From assembly GCA_016271365.2 (NCBI GenBank), contig CM057451.1, positions 366,751,501 through 366,815,500 on the forward strand: a stretch of DNA of 64,000 nucleotides. Reading direction: 5' to 3'. Positions 21,392-33,099 of this stretch are shown here, in pieces. This DNA is from Neoceratodus forsteri (Eukaryota > Chordata > Ceratodontiformes > Ceratodontidae). The translations under genes were made by a program, and so were the position numbers. Position 1 is the first letter of the stretch; every line of letters begins with the position of its first letter. Below the pieces are notes generated by a model that saw only the letters and a list, made by a program, of their open reading frames with translations, ran no database searches and was not told the DNA's origin.

Positions 21392-23014
21392 TGTAACCCC
21401 TAGATGGCGCTATCCCAGGGGCTACTACCCCTGCCTGATTTGCCACTAACAGGTTGAGGGGCCTGGATCCAATGGCGGGTGCCTCCACCCAGAGGTCAGG
21501 GTTTGCAATAGTTAAACTTACTTGGTCACAGCCCTCTGGGACACTGCAACCCCCCTTTCTTCCCACTAGTGGCCCACACAATATATCAGAATTACCTTCA
21601 CAGTATACACTTACCCCAGGTCTGGTTCCGCACTGGGACCTCCTGTGAAATAAGATACAGTGCAACAATCACAGTACAGTACTTTAACATAGACAAATAC
21701 CTCAGGCAGTATAACTTTGCTGAAACAAGCAGCTCTGATTTATTTAGGGGATATAACAAGACAGGGAAATCAGGTTAATTAGCTTATCACTTTACTATCT
21801 ACCTATGGCTCTGTGCACAGGCCTATCCCTACCAGTTACTGTCCCTGGGTACCCAAGCCTAGTGCTAGTCCAAACAGTGGCAGCTGGTGAGGCCCTTTCA
21901 CACAGGTGAAGAAAATTAGCTTAAACAGTCAGCAGTACAGTGATTTCATTTTGGATTTAATGTGGCAATTCAAAGGGAGAGCGACCCTGAATTAGTACTC
22001 ACGACCTCCAAACAAGATAGGGTCCTTCAGCGTCAGCAGGGCTACTCTTGAGCTCCACGAGACTCTTCACACATTTATATGGTAAAAAGAAAGTACTATA
22101 CCAGGCAGGCTGCTTCTCTATCCCGATCGTAATTACTGCACAATACCCAGGAGAACACACAGCAGATTCAGTTCCTGACAGACCAGTGCAACAACAATTT
22201 CTCCAGTCTTCTGCAGGGTGAGCCTGGTTTCTACTCTTCAGAGATCCTTTGATTCTTTTCACAGGGACGGATTCAGTCCTAACAAGCTGTTACACAAGCT
22301 GCAGACCGAACTCTGGGCCTTACACACGCTTTTCGACTGAAACTGTGCACTGAAGGAGCACAGGTTTCTTTCCCTTCACTCCCAGAGCTAAACTGAAACT
22401 CCAACAGACAAAACCGGCACTTCCTTTGAGTTCCTCCCAGTTCTTGACTGGATTGGCTGTCACTCACAATAGACTGCTGCTGTTGGTCCAAAAGGCGCCA
22501 AGTCTAAACTACATCTCCCAGAGTCACTGCCCATACAATCCTCTTGTGGCTGGCTCAGATTATGAGTCCAAGTTTTGATTCGTCCAAGGCACCATTTAGA
22601 GCTAGCTACCCACACTGATTGGTCCAGTTCAGCAGTTCAAAACTAGAATGGGAACTAGGCAAACACAGTTCTGACTGCAAAGAAAGCAGGTTAGACAAAC
22701 TGTAATTTCATTATTACTCTAAAAGATTTCTGGCAAACAGTTACACCCTTCAGATAGGTTCCCTTTGCACTCCTAGTGACTGCAAAAATGGAGTGAATTG
22801 GCAGCAGCTTGAGTGGTACTCAAACAGAGAAGCACACAGTCCCCCCATACAAACTAATTATGTCTGCAAGCAGACAGCTCTTAAAGAGACAGTACCAGAG
22901 GCTCTAAAAACACTCACTGATAAATGGCTTAAATGCCAAACACCATTCACGCTTGGAGCATTCAAGCATGCTCCTGGAAGTCTTTTGGGAACCCCCATTT
23001 GCAGGGGGGTTACA
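21392..23014. mobile_element. Candidate solo LTR, 1.6 kb, with 4-bp target duplication
   Basis: Begins TGTAACCCC and ends GGGGGTTACA, a 5'-TG...CA-3' pair in a short inverted repeat, flanked on both sides by TATA (21388-21391 and 23015-23018). These are the hallmarks of an integrated LTR left after recombination. No gag, pol or env frames lie inside. A 4-bp duplication is compatible with endogenous retroviruses or some Gypsy elements, and the strand cannot be decided. Chance matching of TATA in AT-rich DNA weakens the duplication alone, but the matched ends support it. Confidence 0.6.
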
Positions 23015-23107
23015 TATAGTTAAGCCTTTTTGAGGCAGATGCACTTTGGTGTAGGGACCCAGCTGATGGGTGGTCTACCTGGGTGACGTGCCAGTAGGGC
23101 CCTGAGG

Positions 23108-23785
23108 TGAATTTATTTATTTAGATTTTGTTTACCGGGTAAGCCCACTGAGACCAAAGGTCTCTTTTTCAGGGGCGACCCGGGATTAGTTACATAAAGG
23201 ACACCAAGAACAATAATTACAACAATTAAGTTAGTTACATCACAGTATAGTGAAGTCATTTGTACAAGGGTAGCAGGAGGGTTCGCATACAGATCCATAT
23301 TAAAATCAATATGTTAAAATCTCACACACTATATACAGTATGTACATAAGTTCAGCCAGAAATCAGAGACCACATTAGCATTTCAAGTACAGTCAGAGAT
23401 AAAGATTAACCAGTGAAAGCGCCCAAGGGACTGGTCTAGGGAGCTAGCGGTTACAGCCACAGAGACTAAGATTTAGTAGATATAGTTTGAGTCCATTTTT
23501 AAACTGAGTGAGAGTGATTGAAGTTGTCAGACCAGGTGGTAGGGAGTTCCATAGGTGAGGGGCAGCAAATTTGAAGGAATGTTTGCCATGGGTTGAGCGC
23601 ATTCTAGGGGTGACGAGAGGGTGGCTTGCAGATGAGCGCAGGGTTCTGGGTAGTTTTCTGGGGGAAACAAGTCCTCTGAGATGGGGAGGGGGACCTATGT
23701 AAGTAAACTTGAAAACTAGGCAGGCAACAGGATAGGCTAGCTTATGCCGGAGAAAGGGCCAATTTAGCTCTTTTAGGGCGTCACT
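23108..23785 (-). pseudogene. LINE RT C-terminal fragment and 3' tail (L2/RTE-like)
   Basis: Read on minus, about 23440-23785 encodes HGKHSFKFAAPHLWNSLPPG followed by a FKNGLKLYLLNL segment, the usual end of ORF2 in L2-like and related LINEs. The 3' part contains GACCCGGG and GACCTTTGGTCTCAGTGGGC and ends at an ATAAATAAAT-type tail near 23108. A 5'-truncated insertion; same general type as the LINE nested in E8. Confidence 0.65.
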
Positions 23786-24894
23786 ATATCAAAAGACCCG
23801 CACTCCTTTTGAAAGCAAATTAAAGTGCCAATCCAGCCTGAAAAATATTTGTTGCATTAACTAAATTTTTTTCTAGAGGTCTCAGACCTGGAATGCTTTC
23901 ACAAATGTGAGACAAAATGTGTGATTAAGCTAACTCGTGACTCATTAGCCGATCTTTATGAGATCCTGATGGCATTAGTAGCACAAATGTTAAAGTGCAT
24001 GTGGCTGTGGGCTCATTAGCAGCTCTTTACTATGCTCACCTGGTATTGTCTGTAGGACAATGTAAAAGTGCAGACAGCTTAATTTTCGAATTTAACTCAT
24101 TAACAACTGCTTGGGTGTACTTGGTAGATACTGCATCACACACCAGGTGAACACTAAATGTGTTAATGGGGAACAGCACTGAATTTGAAGTCATCTTGCT
24201 CACTGGAAGCTGTTTTTCAATATATTTTCTAATTCTGTAATTGTTCCATTTCTAAAGGCTTCTTAGCTACCTCAGTGGGTGTTTCTCATCTACCTTCTGG
24301 TATTTAAGTAACATTTTAGAATTCTATGTAGTTAATGTCCTTCTCAGCCACAATGTTCTACAGCAGAACATGGATGCATTGTGCCAACAATGAATGATCA
24401 AGCAAGGGTCATAAACTACATCACAGTTCTAACAAGCATTTGTCAATGCTGAATGTTTGCTTGCTGGCATTGGCAGTGGTAGTGTAGAAGTTACAGAGCT
24501 GTGTAATAGGAATGGCAGTGAAGTACTGAACTGAAGCCAACCCCACCACCACCCTGCAGAGAGTGACAGGCATTGGGGTGTGCATTTGGGTCGTCAGGCA
24601 AAATGGCCACGCCATTTCACCACACCCACCCTGCAGACATGGACAAGTGTCACGGTGTTCCTTGGGGTCTTTGGCCCTTATGCGCACCCCATTTCATTAG
24701 GAAATACGATGAGATGGGTGCGATATAGGAGAATGGGGTGAACTTTGGGGCCTAAGAGTCCAAGGCATACCTCGATGCCTCTCACTGGCTGCAGGGTGTG
24801 GAATGGTAGAGCATTACAGGCAAGAATCCCAAGTCACACCCCTGATGCCTGTCATTCTCTACAGGGTTAGGCGTTATGGTTGGAAACCCTAATA
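23786..24894. other. Unassigned
   Basis: No gene or element recognised. Presumed intron. Confidence 0.35.
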
Positions 24895-26859
24895 CCTCAG
24901 GCATTTTGGTATTTTCACTCCAAATTTTCAACATGTTTTTTTGTGACCTCACCTCATGAACAGGGGAATATCAGTTTGTTAGCCGAAAGCTGCTTATGCA
25001 CAGCGACTACGGCATTTAGCACCACAGGAGCAAAAACATTCCGAACAGGATGTAAAAAATGACAGCTGTACTGTTCATGGGGAGGTGTAAAAAATGGCAA
25101 TGTTGCAAATCTGCAGTAAAAATAAAAAAAAAATGGTGAAGGCACGAGCGTACATAGAAACTGTGCAACACACACCCGTAACATAATTAGGTTGGGGATT
25201 TTTACAGCAGATTATCAACTCAGGCATTTTGGTGCCTCCGATCATGAACAGTGTCACTGTGATTTTCTTTATCTGTGCCGAACAATGATTTCCCACAGCG
25301 ACCACGCATCTCTGCGCTGAAAGTGTGAAAACACACTCTTCAGCCATGTTATGAAAAATGACAGCTGTACTGTTCATAAGGAAGTTTGGAAAAATGCCAC
25401 TGGTGAAAATCTGGACCGAAAATATTACAAAGTCATGAACTTACGAGGGTGTGTGGAAACTGCGCAATGCTCACTCGTAACACAGTCATTTTATGGACTT
25501 TTGTCACCAAATTTTCAACATAGCCATTTTAAGACCTCTGCTCATGAACAGTGTAACTGTGATTTTCTTAATCTGTCCTAAACATTGCTTTCGCACACCA
25601 ACAGCACCATTGTGTGCTACATGTGCTAAAACACATTTTGGGCGACATATGAAAAGTGGCAGCTGTACTGTTCATAAGGAAGTGTAATAAAATGGCAATG
25701 TTGAAAATCTGGAGTGAAAATATTAAATTCGCAAACTTACGAGCATGCATAGGAACTGCTGCAACGCACGCGTAAAACAGTCATTTTTAGGAATTTTTTC
25801 ACCAAATTTTCAACATAGCCATTTTAAGACCTCTGCTCATGAACAGTGTCACTGTGATTTTCTTAATTTGTCCCGTACATTGATTTCGCACACCGACTGC
25901 GCCATTGTGCGCTACATGGGCGGAAACACATTTTGGGTGAGATGTGAAAAATAACAGCTATACTACTCATAAGAAGGTGTGGTAAAATGGCAATGGAAAA
26001 ATCTGGAGGAAAATATTGAAAATCATAACTCCTACGAGAACCGTGCTAAAGCACTTCAAACAGTAATTTTTGGAATTTTTTCACCAAATTTTCAACATAG
26101 CCATTTTAAGACCTTGCTCACTAACAGTGTCACTGTGATTTTCTTAATTTGTCCCGTACATTGATTTCACACACCGACTGTGCCATTGTGCGCTACATGG
26201 GCGGAAACATTTTGGGTGAGATGTGAAAATGACAGCTGTACTACTATAAGAAGGTGTGGTAAAATGGCAATGTTGAAAATCTGGAGTGAAAATATTGAAA
26301 GTTTACACTTCTGGCGTCGTAGGAACTGTACAACACAAGCTGAAGTAAAACAGTCTTTTGAATTTTTCACCAGAATTTTCAACATAGCCATTTTAAGACC
26401 TCAGCTCATGAGCGGTGTCACTGTGATTTTCTTAATTTGTCCCATACATTGATCTCACACACTGACTGTGCCATTATAGCTACATGAGCGGAAACACGTT
26501 GGTTAGGTGTGAAAAATGACAGCTGTACTACTCATAAGAAGGTGTGGTAAAATGGCAATGTTGAAAATCTGGAGTGAAAATATTGAAAATTGCGAACTTA
26601 CAGCGTGCGTAGGAACATGCAATATGCGTTAAATAAAACAGTCATTTTGGAATTTTTCACTAAATTTTCAACATAGGGTTTTGGGACCCCTCTCATGAAT
26701 GTCGTCACTATCATGGCGTTATTAGGCCCGAGGGTCAGATTGGCGAGTGACTGCGAATTCACCCTTCGCCCCATAAAGCCATGACAGTGACATCACTCAT
26801 CAGAAGGGTCCCAAAACCCCATGTTGAAAATTTGGTGCAAAATTCCAAAATGCCTGAGA
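24895..26859. mobile_element. TA-flanked element with inverted ends and palindromic tandem units
   Basis: Ends 24896-24935 and 26819-26858 are inverted copies (CTCAGGCATTTTGG ... CAAATTTTCAACAT), and TA lies just outside each end (24893-24894 and 26860-26861). The interior is a run of about seven units near 290 bp. The landmark AATTTTCAACAT recurs near 24922, 25511, 25806, 26087, 26374 and 26664, with a diverged unit near 25220. Within each unit the start (TTTTCAACATAGCCATTTT) is nearly the reverse complement of the end (AAAATGGCAATGTTGAAAA), so each monomer is itself a foldback. No transposase frame. Likely a non-autonomous DNA transposon expanded internally. Confidence 0.7.
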
Positions 26860-27119
26860 TATGCAATAAAGTTGAAAACCCCTATCTAGACCATTATACA
26901 GCTTACGGCATTTCCTCAGATTCGCGGTCGGCTTTGAAGAGTGCAGACATGTTCCCGGTCCACCGAAGATGTACGTCCGAGCTCTGGAGGTAGAGTATGG
27001 GGTGAGGGTGTGTGTGGGGAGGCAGGGTGCGCAGTGGGTGGATCGCGGGTTGTGGGAGGGGCTGGGAGAAGCGCCGTGGGACGTTTTATTTTGCAGGTAA
27101 AAAAAAAAAATAAAGATAC

Positions 27120-27420
27120 ATGGGGATTTTGCCATGCTGGGTGGGCTCCAGCGTGGTACAAGGATGGCTGGGGGCCGTGGAGCTGATGGGGATTGGGCAC
27201 CCTGGCCGGCTATATGATCAGTTGCCACGCTGGGGTGGGCTCCCGGCATGGCACCCAGTACTCGGGGTGAGGACAGTGGAGCCGAGTGGGGATTGGGCAC
27301 CCTGTCGCCTATTCTATGAGTTGCCACGCTGGGTGGGCACCCAGCGTGTTACGTGGAAGGCTTTGGGGAGGCGCGGCACAAGCCGACGGGGATTGGGCAC
27401 CCCGTCGGCTATACGTGGTG
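27120..27420. repeat. GC-rich 100-bp tandem repeat with hairpins
   Basis: GGGATTGGGCAC recurs at 27188, 27288 and 27388, exactly 100 bases apart. The third unit has perfect hairpins: CACGCTGGGT/ACCCAGCGTG (27325-27348, loop GGGC) and AGCCGACGGGG/CCCCGTCGGCT (27381-27410). Earlier units have diverged versions. Confidence 0.8.
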
Positions 27421-27884
27421 TGCGGGAGGGCAGCACGCAGTATGCGTATGCTTGTGTGTGTGTGTGGAGCGCGCATGAGCAGGCGATATCTTATCGCTGC
27501 TCACTGAAGCGTAGCTCCCCTTTCAACTGTATGCCACTGCATTTTGGAGCTTGTCATACACAGCTCCAGCATGCATTGGCTTACAGGGGCTGCGCCTGCC
27601 AACATACTGACTGAATTGGAGGAGGAGGTGACACACCTCCGAAATCTCGGATGATGGCACTATGTTTCTTGCACATGCGTGCAAGCAAACATAAAAATGA
27701 TTCTTTCAAGCAATGTGCAAACCAGAAATACCCAGTAGGATGATTAAAGCAAAGCCTGTAGAGATGGAACATATGAATGTGCCAGCAGAAACGGACCACC
27801 TGGTCCAGCTAAGTCTGCTCGAGTGTGCAACTACCCCAACCCCTCCCATTTGTCATCCAACTGCCTCCCCTGTTCCCTGTCCCA
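27421..27884. other. Unassigned
   Basis: Includes a short GT run near 27453-27464. No gene seen. Confidence 0.35.
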
Positions 27885-28600
27885 TGCTCTTTTGAAACTG
27901 TTCACAGATTTACATATCATCACCCATTCTGCTAGGGTGTTCCACTTTGCTACCACCCCTTCTGTGGAATAGTGTCTCCTCATTTCCTTTCTAAATCTTC
28001 CCCTCCTCTATTCTTGGCACATGGCCCCTGGTGACCCTCCCCTTCCTTAACTGAAAGTCCTCATACTTATTGATTCCCCACCTCAGATACTTGAATGTCT
28101 CTATCATGTCCCTTCTATCCTCCATGGTGTACATATTCAGGTCTCTCAGCCTACTGTCATAGTCTGTGTCCCTTCCATTCCACATCATCTTTGTTGCCCT
28201 CCTGCACCCCCTCCAGTGGTTTGATATCACGCTTTAAGTACGGCATCCAAAACAGCACACAATACTCTAAGTGTGGCCTTACCAGTGACCTGTTTTGGGG
28301 CCAGAATTGCCTCTCTCCGCCTAGATGAAAACCCCCTTGCTATGCACCCCAGCATTTTGTTCACTTTTGCAGCCACTCTCATGCACTGGGCAGTGTTGTC
28401 CATGGTCCCTGTTACCATTACCCCAGGTCCTTCTCCTCAAGTGATCCCCAGCTTAACCCCTCCCAGCCAGTACTCTCTCCTTGGGTTCTTCACCCCAAAA
28501 GTGCATACACTTCTTTGCATTGAACCCCAGCTGCCACCACTCTGACCACTCCTCTAGCTTACTTAGGTCCCCCTGAGTTTGTTGAGCTGTGGTGTGTGGG
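27885..28600 (-). pseudogene. CR1-like LINE ORF2 C-terminal fragment, second family
   Basis: Minus frames encode KVNKMLGCIARGFSSRRREA (28227-28418), then LRDLNMYTMEDRRDMIETFKYL and NKYEDFQLRKGRV (27991-28230), the conserved post-RT end of CR1-clade ORF2. The counterpart in the plus-strand LINE is GILGCIGRGITSRKQEVV, similar but clearly another subfamily. Heavily decayed; upstream RT absent. Confidence 0.75.
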
Positions 28601-28662
28601 TAGTTAAAGAAACAGCCAAGCAAATTTCTGTTAAAAATTGATTTTATTTACATGAACATACA

Positions 28663-28682
28663 GTGTGTGTGTGTGTGTGTGT
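28663..28682. repeat. GT microsatellite
   Basis: Short alternating GT run. Confidence 0.85.
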
Positions 28683-28683
28683 T

Positions 28684-29129
28684 CAGTCTAACTTGCACAG
28701 ACATGCACAGACACGTGCAGTCCCATTGGTAAACATGCCTACCTGTTGATGTCCATCAAAATCAACGTCTCCCCACCCAAATTTGGATATCCAGCTAAGA
28801 CTCATGGCTTCGGGGGGTGGAGGTGTGATCATCCTAGCGTTGGGTATGAGGAACCAGGACTCTCACAGTGTAGCAAAATGGTAAAGTGGCCATGGACTCC
28901 CTGGGTGGGGGAGGGCCGTGACACACCCAATCTTCACAGAGAGCAGGCCAATGCAAGTATTGATGGATCCACAAAGCCAAATATTAAAATGCCTGATGTA
29001 GTCGGCTTCCAGTTAAGTGAATGGGGAAAGTACAAACTTGCTCTGCAGTACATTTGAAAATTCTGGTGCAAACATTTAATGGCATTTGCTTTTTTGCACC
29101 TTCAGTTTGAAAACATGAAGCTTTATATT
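28684..29129. other. Unassigned
   Basis: One 103-codon frame (28746-29057) without known motifs. Confidence 0.35.
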
Positions 29130-30692
29130 TGTCAGGGCTCGAAGAAGAGAGTTACACCAGAAGAGAGATGACGACACAAAGTGGCAAAGAGGTGCCATTG
29201 AGAAATTTTTTACTACCCCGTCACATTCATGTGAAAGCCTAGGAAGCGGAGCTGATCTTGAAAGAGCACCTGAACCTGGAGCACAAGTTCCTTCAACTGC
29301 TGTAGTGGAAGAAATGGTGTCCACCATCACCCCAGAAGTTCTGCCTTCAGAGGAGACCAGGAATGCACCTGCCACAGTCTGTACTGTTTCCACCACCTGT
29401 CAACATATCATTCCAGGAGTTTTGCCTTCAGAAGAGACCAGGAATGCACCTGCCACTGTCAGTACTGTGCCCACCTGCATAGATACCATCATCTGTGATT
29501 TAGCGATCTTCTGAAATTTCATTTGAGGATCTTGGAACTTGGGCAGACACACTAAGAGATGAAAGTGAGTTTCATCTGTGAACACGGACCTGTTCAAGTC
29601 ATACTGCCACAATTCCCAGTGAATGAGAAAAAGAAGATTCACAGCAGAAAATTATTTTCGCCTCTGCCCAGCGGTGAGAGAGTAAAGCGCACTTGGTTAG
29701 TCGACTCTGTCTCCAAGGATGCACTGTTCTGCTTTGCCTGCAATTATTTGGACACTCAAACAATCTTCTTCGGACTGGATGTTATCGGGCATGGAGAGAA
29801 ATGTCAAAGGCTCTAAGTTCCCATGACCGTGCACCCGAACATGTAGCAAGCATGACAAAGTGGAAGGAACTGGAGGCATGATTGAAGAGTGGCCAGACAT
29901 TGGATGAAAAGAGACAGCTGCTAATAGAGAAAGAAGTAATACACTGGTGTGGAGTCTTGGAACGTATCATAGCAACTATTCAATTCTTGGCTGAGAGGAA
30001 TATGGCTTTCCGTGGCACAAGTGATGTGCTTCATACCCAAGGCAATGGAAACTTTTTGGGGCAGGTTGAATTCCTGTCAAAGTTTGACCCACTAATGGCT
30101 GAACATATTCAGTCGGATTCAGAATAAGGATAATGGACCACTATTTGGGAAAGGACATTCAAAATGAAATTATTCAACTAATTTCAGGTGCAATTGTACG
30201 GACCATTGCATTACAGATACAAGAATCCAGATATTTTTCAGTGATCCCGGACTGTACTCCTGACATTAGCTACCAAGAGCAGATGACACTTGTTGTTCGA
30301 CATGTGGATGTTTCAAAAAATGTCGCCACCATCAAGGAACATTTTTTGGGGTTCATACCTGTCAATGACACAACCGGAGAAGGACTGACTGACTCCTTTC
30401 TTCAGACTTTACAGCAACATAATCTGGACATCAGCAACTGTCGGGGGCAAGGATATGATAATGGGAGCAACACAAAAGGCAAACGAGCTGGTGTGCAGGC
30501 TCGCATAAAAGAATTGAACTGCAGAGCATTTTATGTGCCATGCGCTTGCCACTGCCTGAACCTCATCATTAGCGATGGAGCGCATTCATCAAGACATGCT
30601 TGCTGTCTCATTCTTTGGATGCTTGCAGAAGGTCTACAATCTTTGCTCTGCCTCAACAAGCCGCTGGCAAATATTGAAAAAACATGTTCAGA
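29130..30692 (+). pseudogene. hAT-family transposase, truncated (TTF / DUF4371 type)
   Basis: Resembles ZMYM1-like hAT transposases. Order seen: a Ser/Thr-rich N-terminal part with two repeats of a VLPSEETRNAPATV segment (29335-29390, 29416-29475); a TTF-type zinc finger region (29640-29800: HSRKLFSPLPSGERVKRTWL, SKDALFCFACNYL); then the DUF4371-like catalytic region, open from 30133 (196 codons with the LINE tail), including TGEGLTDSFLQTL, CRGQGYDNGSNTKGK and FYVPCACHCLNL. The C-terminal hATC dimer domain is missing because LINE sequence begins at about 30693. Stops and shifts occur in the zinc finger region. Confidence 0.8.
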
Positions 30693-31397
30693 TCAATGGA
30701 AGAGGGATGCCTGGATATCGTAGCAGTCACAGAAACATGGTACACAGAGAACCATGACTGGGATGTTAACATACCATGGTACATAACTTACAGGAGAGAC
30801 AGGCAGGGGAGAAGAGGGGGAGGAGTAGCTCTCTTTGTAAAGGAAGGGATAAAAGCAACTGAACAAAAGAGTAAACAGGGAGGAGAGGAGGCACTGTGGG
30901 TCACCTTGGAGACTGGAAAGGGCACCACAATCCGCACAGGGTTGTGTACAGACCCCTGCGTCAGGGGAAGGAAATGGACAAGGATACGATGAAGGCATTC
31001 TTAGAATGGCAGAGAAAGGGAGATACTGTTGATGGGAGACCTGAATATGCCAGATGTTAACTGGAGCACATTTGCTGCAGCCACATCCAAGAGCAGGGCC
31101 ATTCTTGACGCCCTACAGGTGGCAGGCATTGAGACAGCTAGTTTGGAACCCACTCGTGAGGGAGCAATCTTAGACCTCTTGCTCTTCAAGCGGGGGCAGT
31201 AGAGGATCTCAGATCTAGAAGTAGGTTGCCATCTGGGGATAAGTGACCATCAAACAGTGTGGTTCACGTTAAACTCAGCTACAGAGTCAAGCCATACAAA
31301 AGTGAGGGTACTGGACTTAAGGAGGGCTGACTTTGGCAAGATGGGAGAGTGCCTCAGAAAAGCACTAGCAAACAGGCTAGAAGGAGGTGTGGAGCAA
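30693..31397 (+). pseudogene. CR1/L3-like LINE endonuclease, second copy
   Basis: Matches 10380-11080. Starts within the endonuclease at the LDIVAVTETW region, directly joined to the hAT frame, and continues through GGGVALFVKEGIKATEQ, a GDLNMPDVNWS-type segment and the SDHQTVWF region. It is cut at 31397 by the E6 edge and does not resume to the right of E6. Frames are broken near 30990. Confidence 0.8.
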
Positions 31398-31398
31398 T

Positions 31399-31730
31399 AA
31401 ATACAGGTTACTCACCTGTAACAGGAGTTCTAGGAATGGTATATGTTGTTCATCCACACTTATTGGCAGGTATCCTTGCCGCTTTAAATCTTGCCGGAAG
31501 GTCTTCAAGCTGGCTCCTCCCACCCACCCGGGTGGTATAACTCTCGGCTCCGCCCCATGACGCCAGATCTGGTCCGCTGGAAGCTCAGGTTGTGCGTCGA
31601 AGCCGGAGAGGTCGGGTGGGTCGGGTGGATGAACAACATATACCATTCCTAGAACTCCTGTTACAGGTGAGTAACCTGTATTTCTAGGGACATGGATATG
31701 TTGTTCATCCACACTTATTGCAGACTCCTA
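31399..31730 (-). repeat. E6 right ITR and ICR
   Basis: 31399-31470 and 31627-31680 are inverted copies (CCTGTAACAGGAGTTCTAGG against its complement), and 31682-31725 repeats the GATATGTTGTTCATCCACAC word in the orientation expected for the other edge. Confidence 0.75.
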
Positions 31731-31799
31731 GCAGTTCTCCGGGAGGAGGGAGGCAAGGCGCACACCCCAATACTTACTTGGGAAAGAGAGCTGGAGACA

Positions 31800-32720
31800 G
31801 GGCCCCAAAACCAGCATCCGGGCGTGACTCCAGGTCGATGTGGTAATGGGTAATGAAGGTGTTTGCTGACTTTCAGGTAGCAGCCCTGCAGATTTCCTGG
31901 ATAGGGACGTCCCTGGAAGCAGCCACCGGCGATGCAGCAGTATGGCGGTAGAATGAGCTCTTATCCTCTGGGAGGCTCCATGCCCGTCAACTTATAGCGA
32001 GATCTATGCGGGAGGTGACCCACCTGCTTATCGTCCGCTTGGCTGCAGGTCTGCCAGATGCGGCTTCAGCGTGAGGTGACAAACAGCTGGCGAACCTCTC
32101 CCGAATTTCAGCCGTGCGCTCTTTGTAATGAGTCAGCCCTTCTAGAGTCCAAAGTATGGAGCCTATATTCGGCCTCCGAGGTGTGATTGGGGTAGAACAC
32201 CGGCGAGTCAACACCTGGTTAAGGTGAACTCCTCACACCACCTTCGGAAGGAATTTCGGTGGGGGCGCAGGACAACCTTGTCCCTGTGGAAGACCAGGTA
32301 AGGAGACCTCGATGGAAAGCGCCTGGAGCTCTCCCATCCTTCTGGCTGGCGTGATAGCCACCAAGAAGGCGGTCTTCCACGACAGGTGAGAGAGAACACA
32401 CCTGTGCATAGGTTCGAATGGCTTTGCCCATGAGCTTTGCCAGTACCAGCAGTAGATCCCACGGGGTGGAGGTTCTACCGGAGGAATGTGATCAAGGCCT
32501 TTGAAAAGCCGCCAGACAACCTTCTCCTGCGCTTAACGACTGCTCTCGGCCCGCGCCTGCAAGGAGATGGCTGGTGCAACTTTAGGTCGTCGACCTAAGC
32601 CCTTGATTAGAAAGGGACCATAAATAGTCCAAGATGCTTGCCAAGGAACAGGAGGAAGGGTCCAAGCCCTTGCTTCTGACACCAAATGGAAAACCTTTTC
32701 CATTTGAAGGCATAGCATTT
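31800..32720 (-). pseudogene. DIRS E6 tyrosine recombinase
   Basis: Fragments in different frames include IRAHSTA near 31960, the HxxR region, and LVFHRDKVVLRPHRNSFRRW near 32250-32310, the DIRS recombinase middle. Decayed by many shifts. Confidence 0.6.
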
Positions 32721-33099
32721 TCTGGTCGATTTCACGGACGCCTCACTACATTGGAGGGTCTCGTCGGAAAGACCCAAGGCCTGGAACTCTAGCCACCGGG
32801 AACCAGGCCGCTGTGGTGCAGGGATTGAAGGTCCGGATGGAACACCTTCCCCGATTGACTGAGAGCAGGTCGGTGAGCTGGAAGCGCCTCGGAGTCCTGG
32901 AGCTGAGACTGAGGAGATCTGGTACCAGAACTGGCGAGGGCCAGTCTGGGGCTATCAGGAATCACCTGCGCCTTGTCCCTCCTCGGCTTGAGAAGCACCT
33001 TGTGGATCAAGGGAAATGGGGAAAGGAGAAGAGGCCCCGTCCACTGTCTCGAAGGCATCCCCTGTATGCGAGCTCCTGCTGAGGGGGGCGGCATGGAAC

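Noticed and set aside
26800..27327. 175-codon minus-strand frame
   Set aside because: Crosses the end of the palindromic element and the 100-bp GC repeat; compositional artefact.
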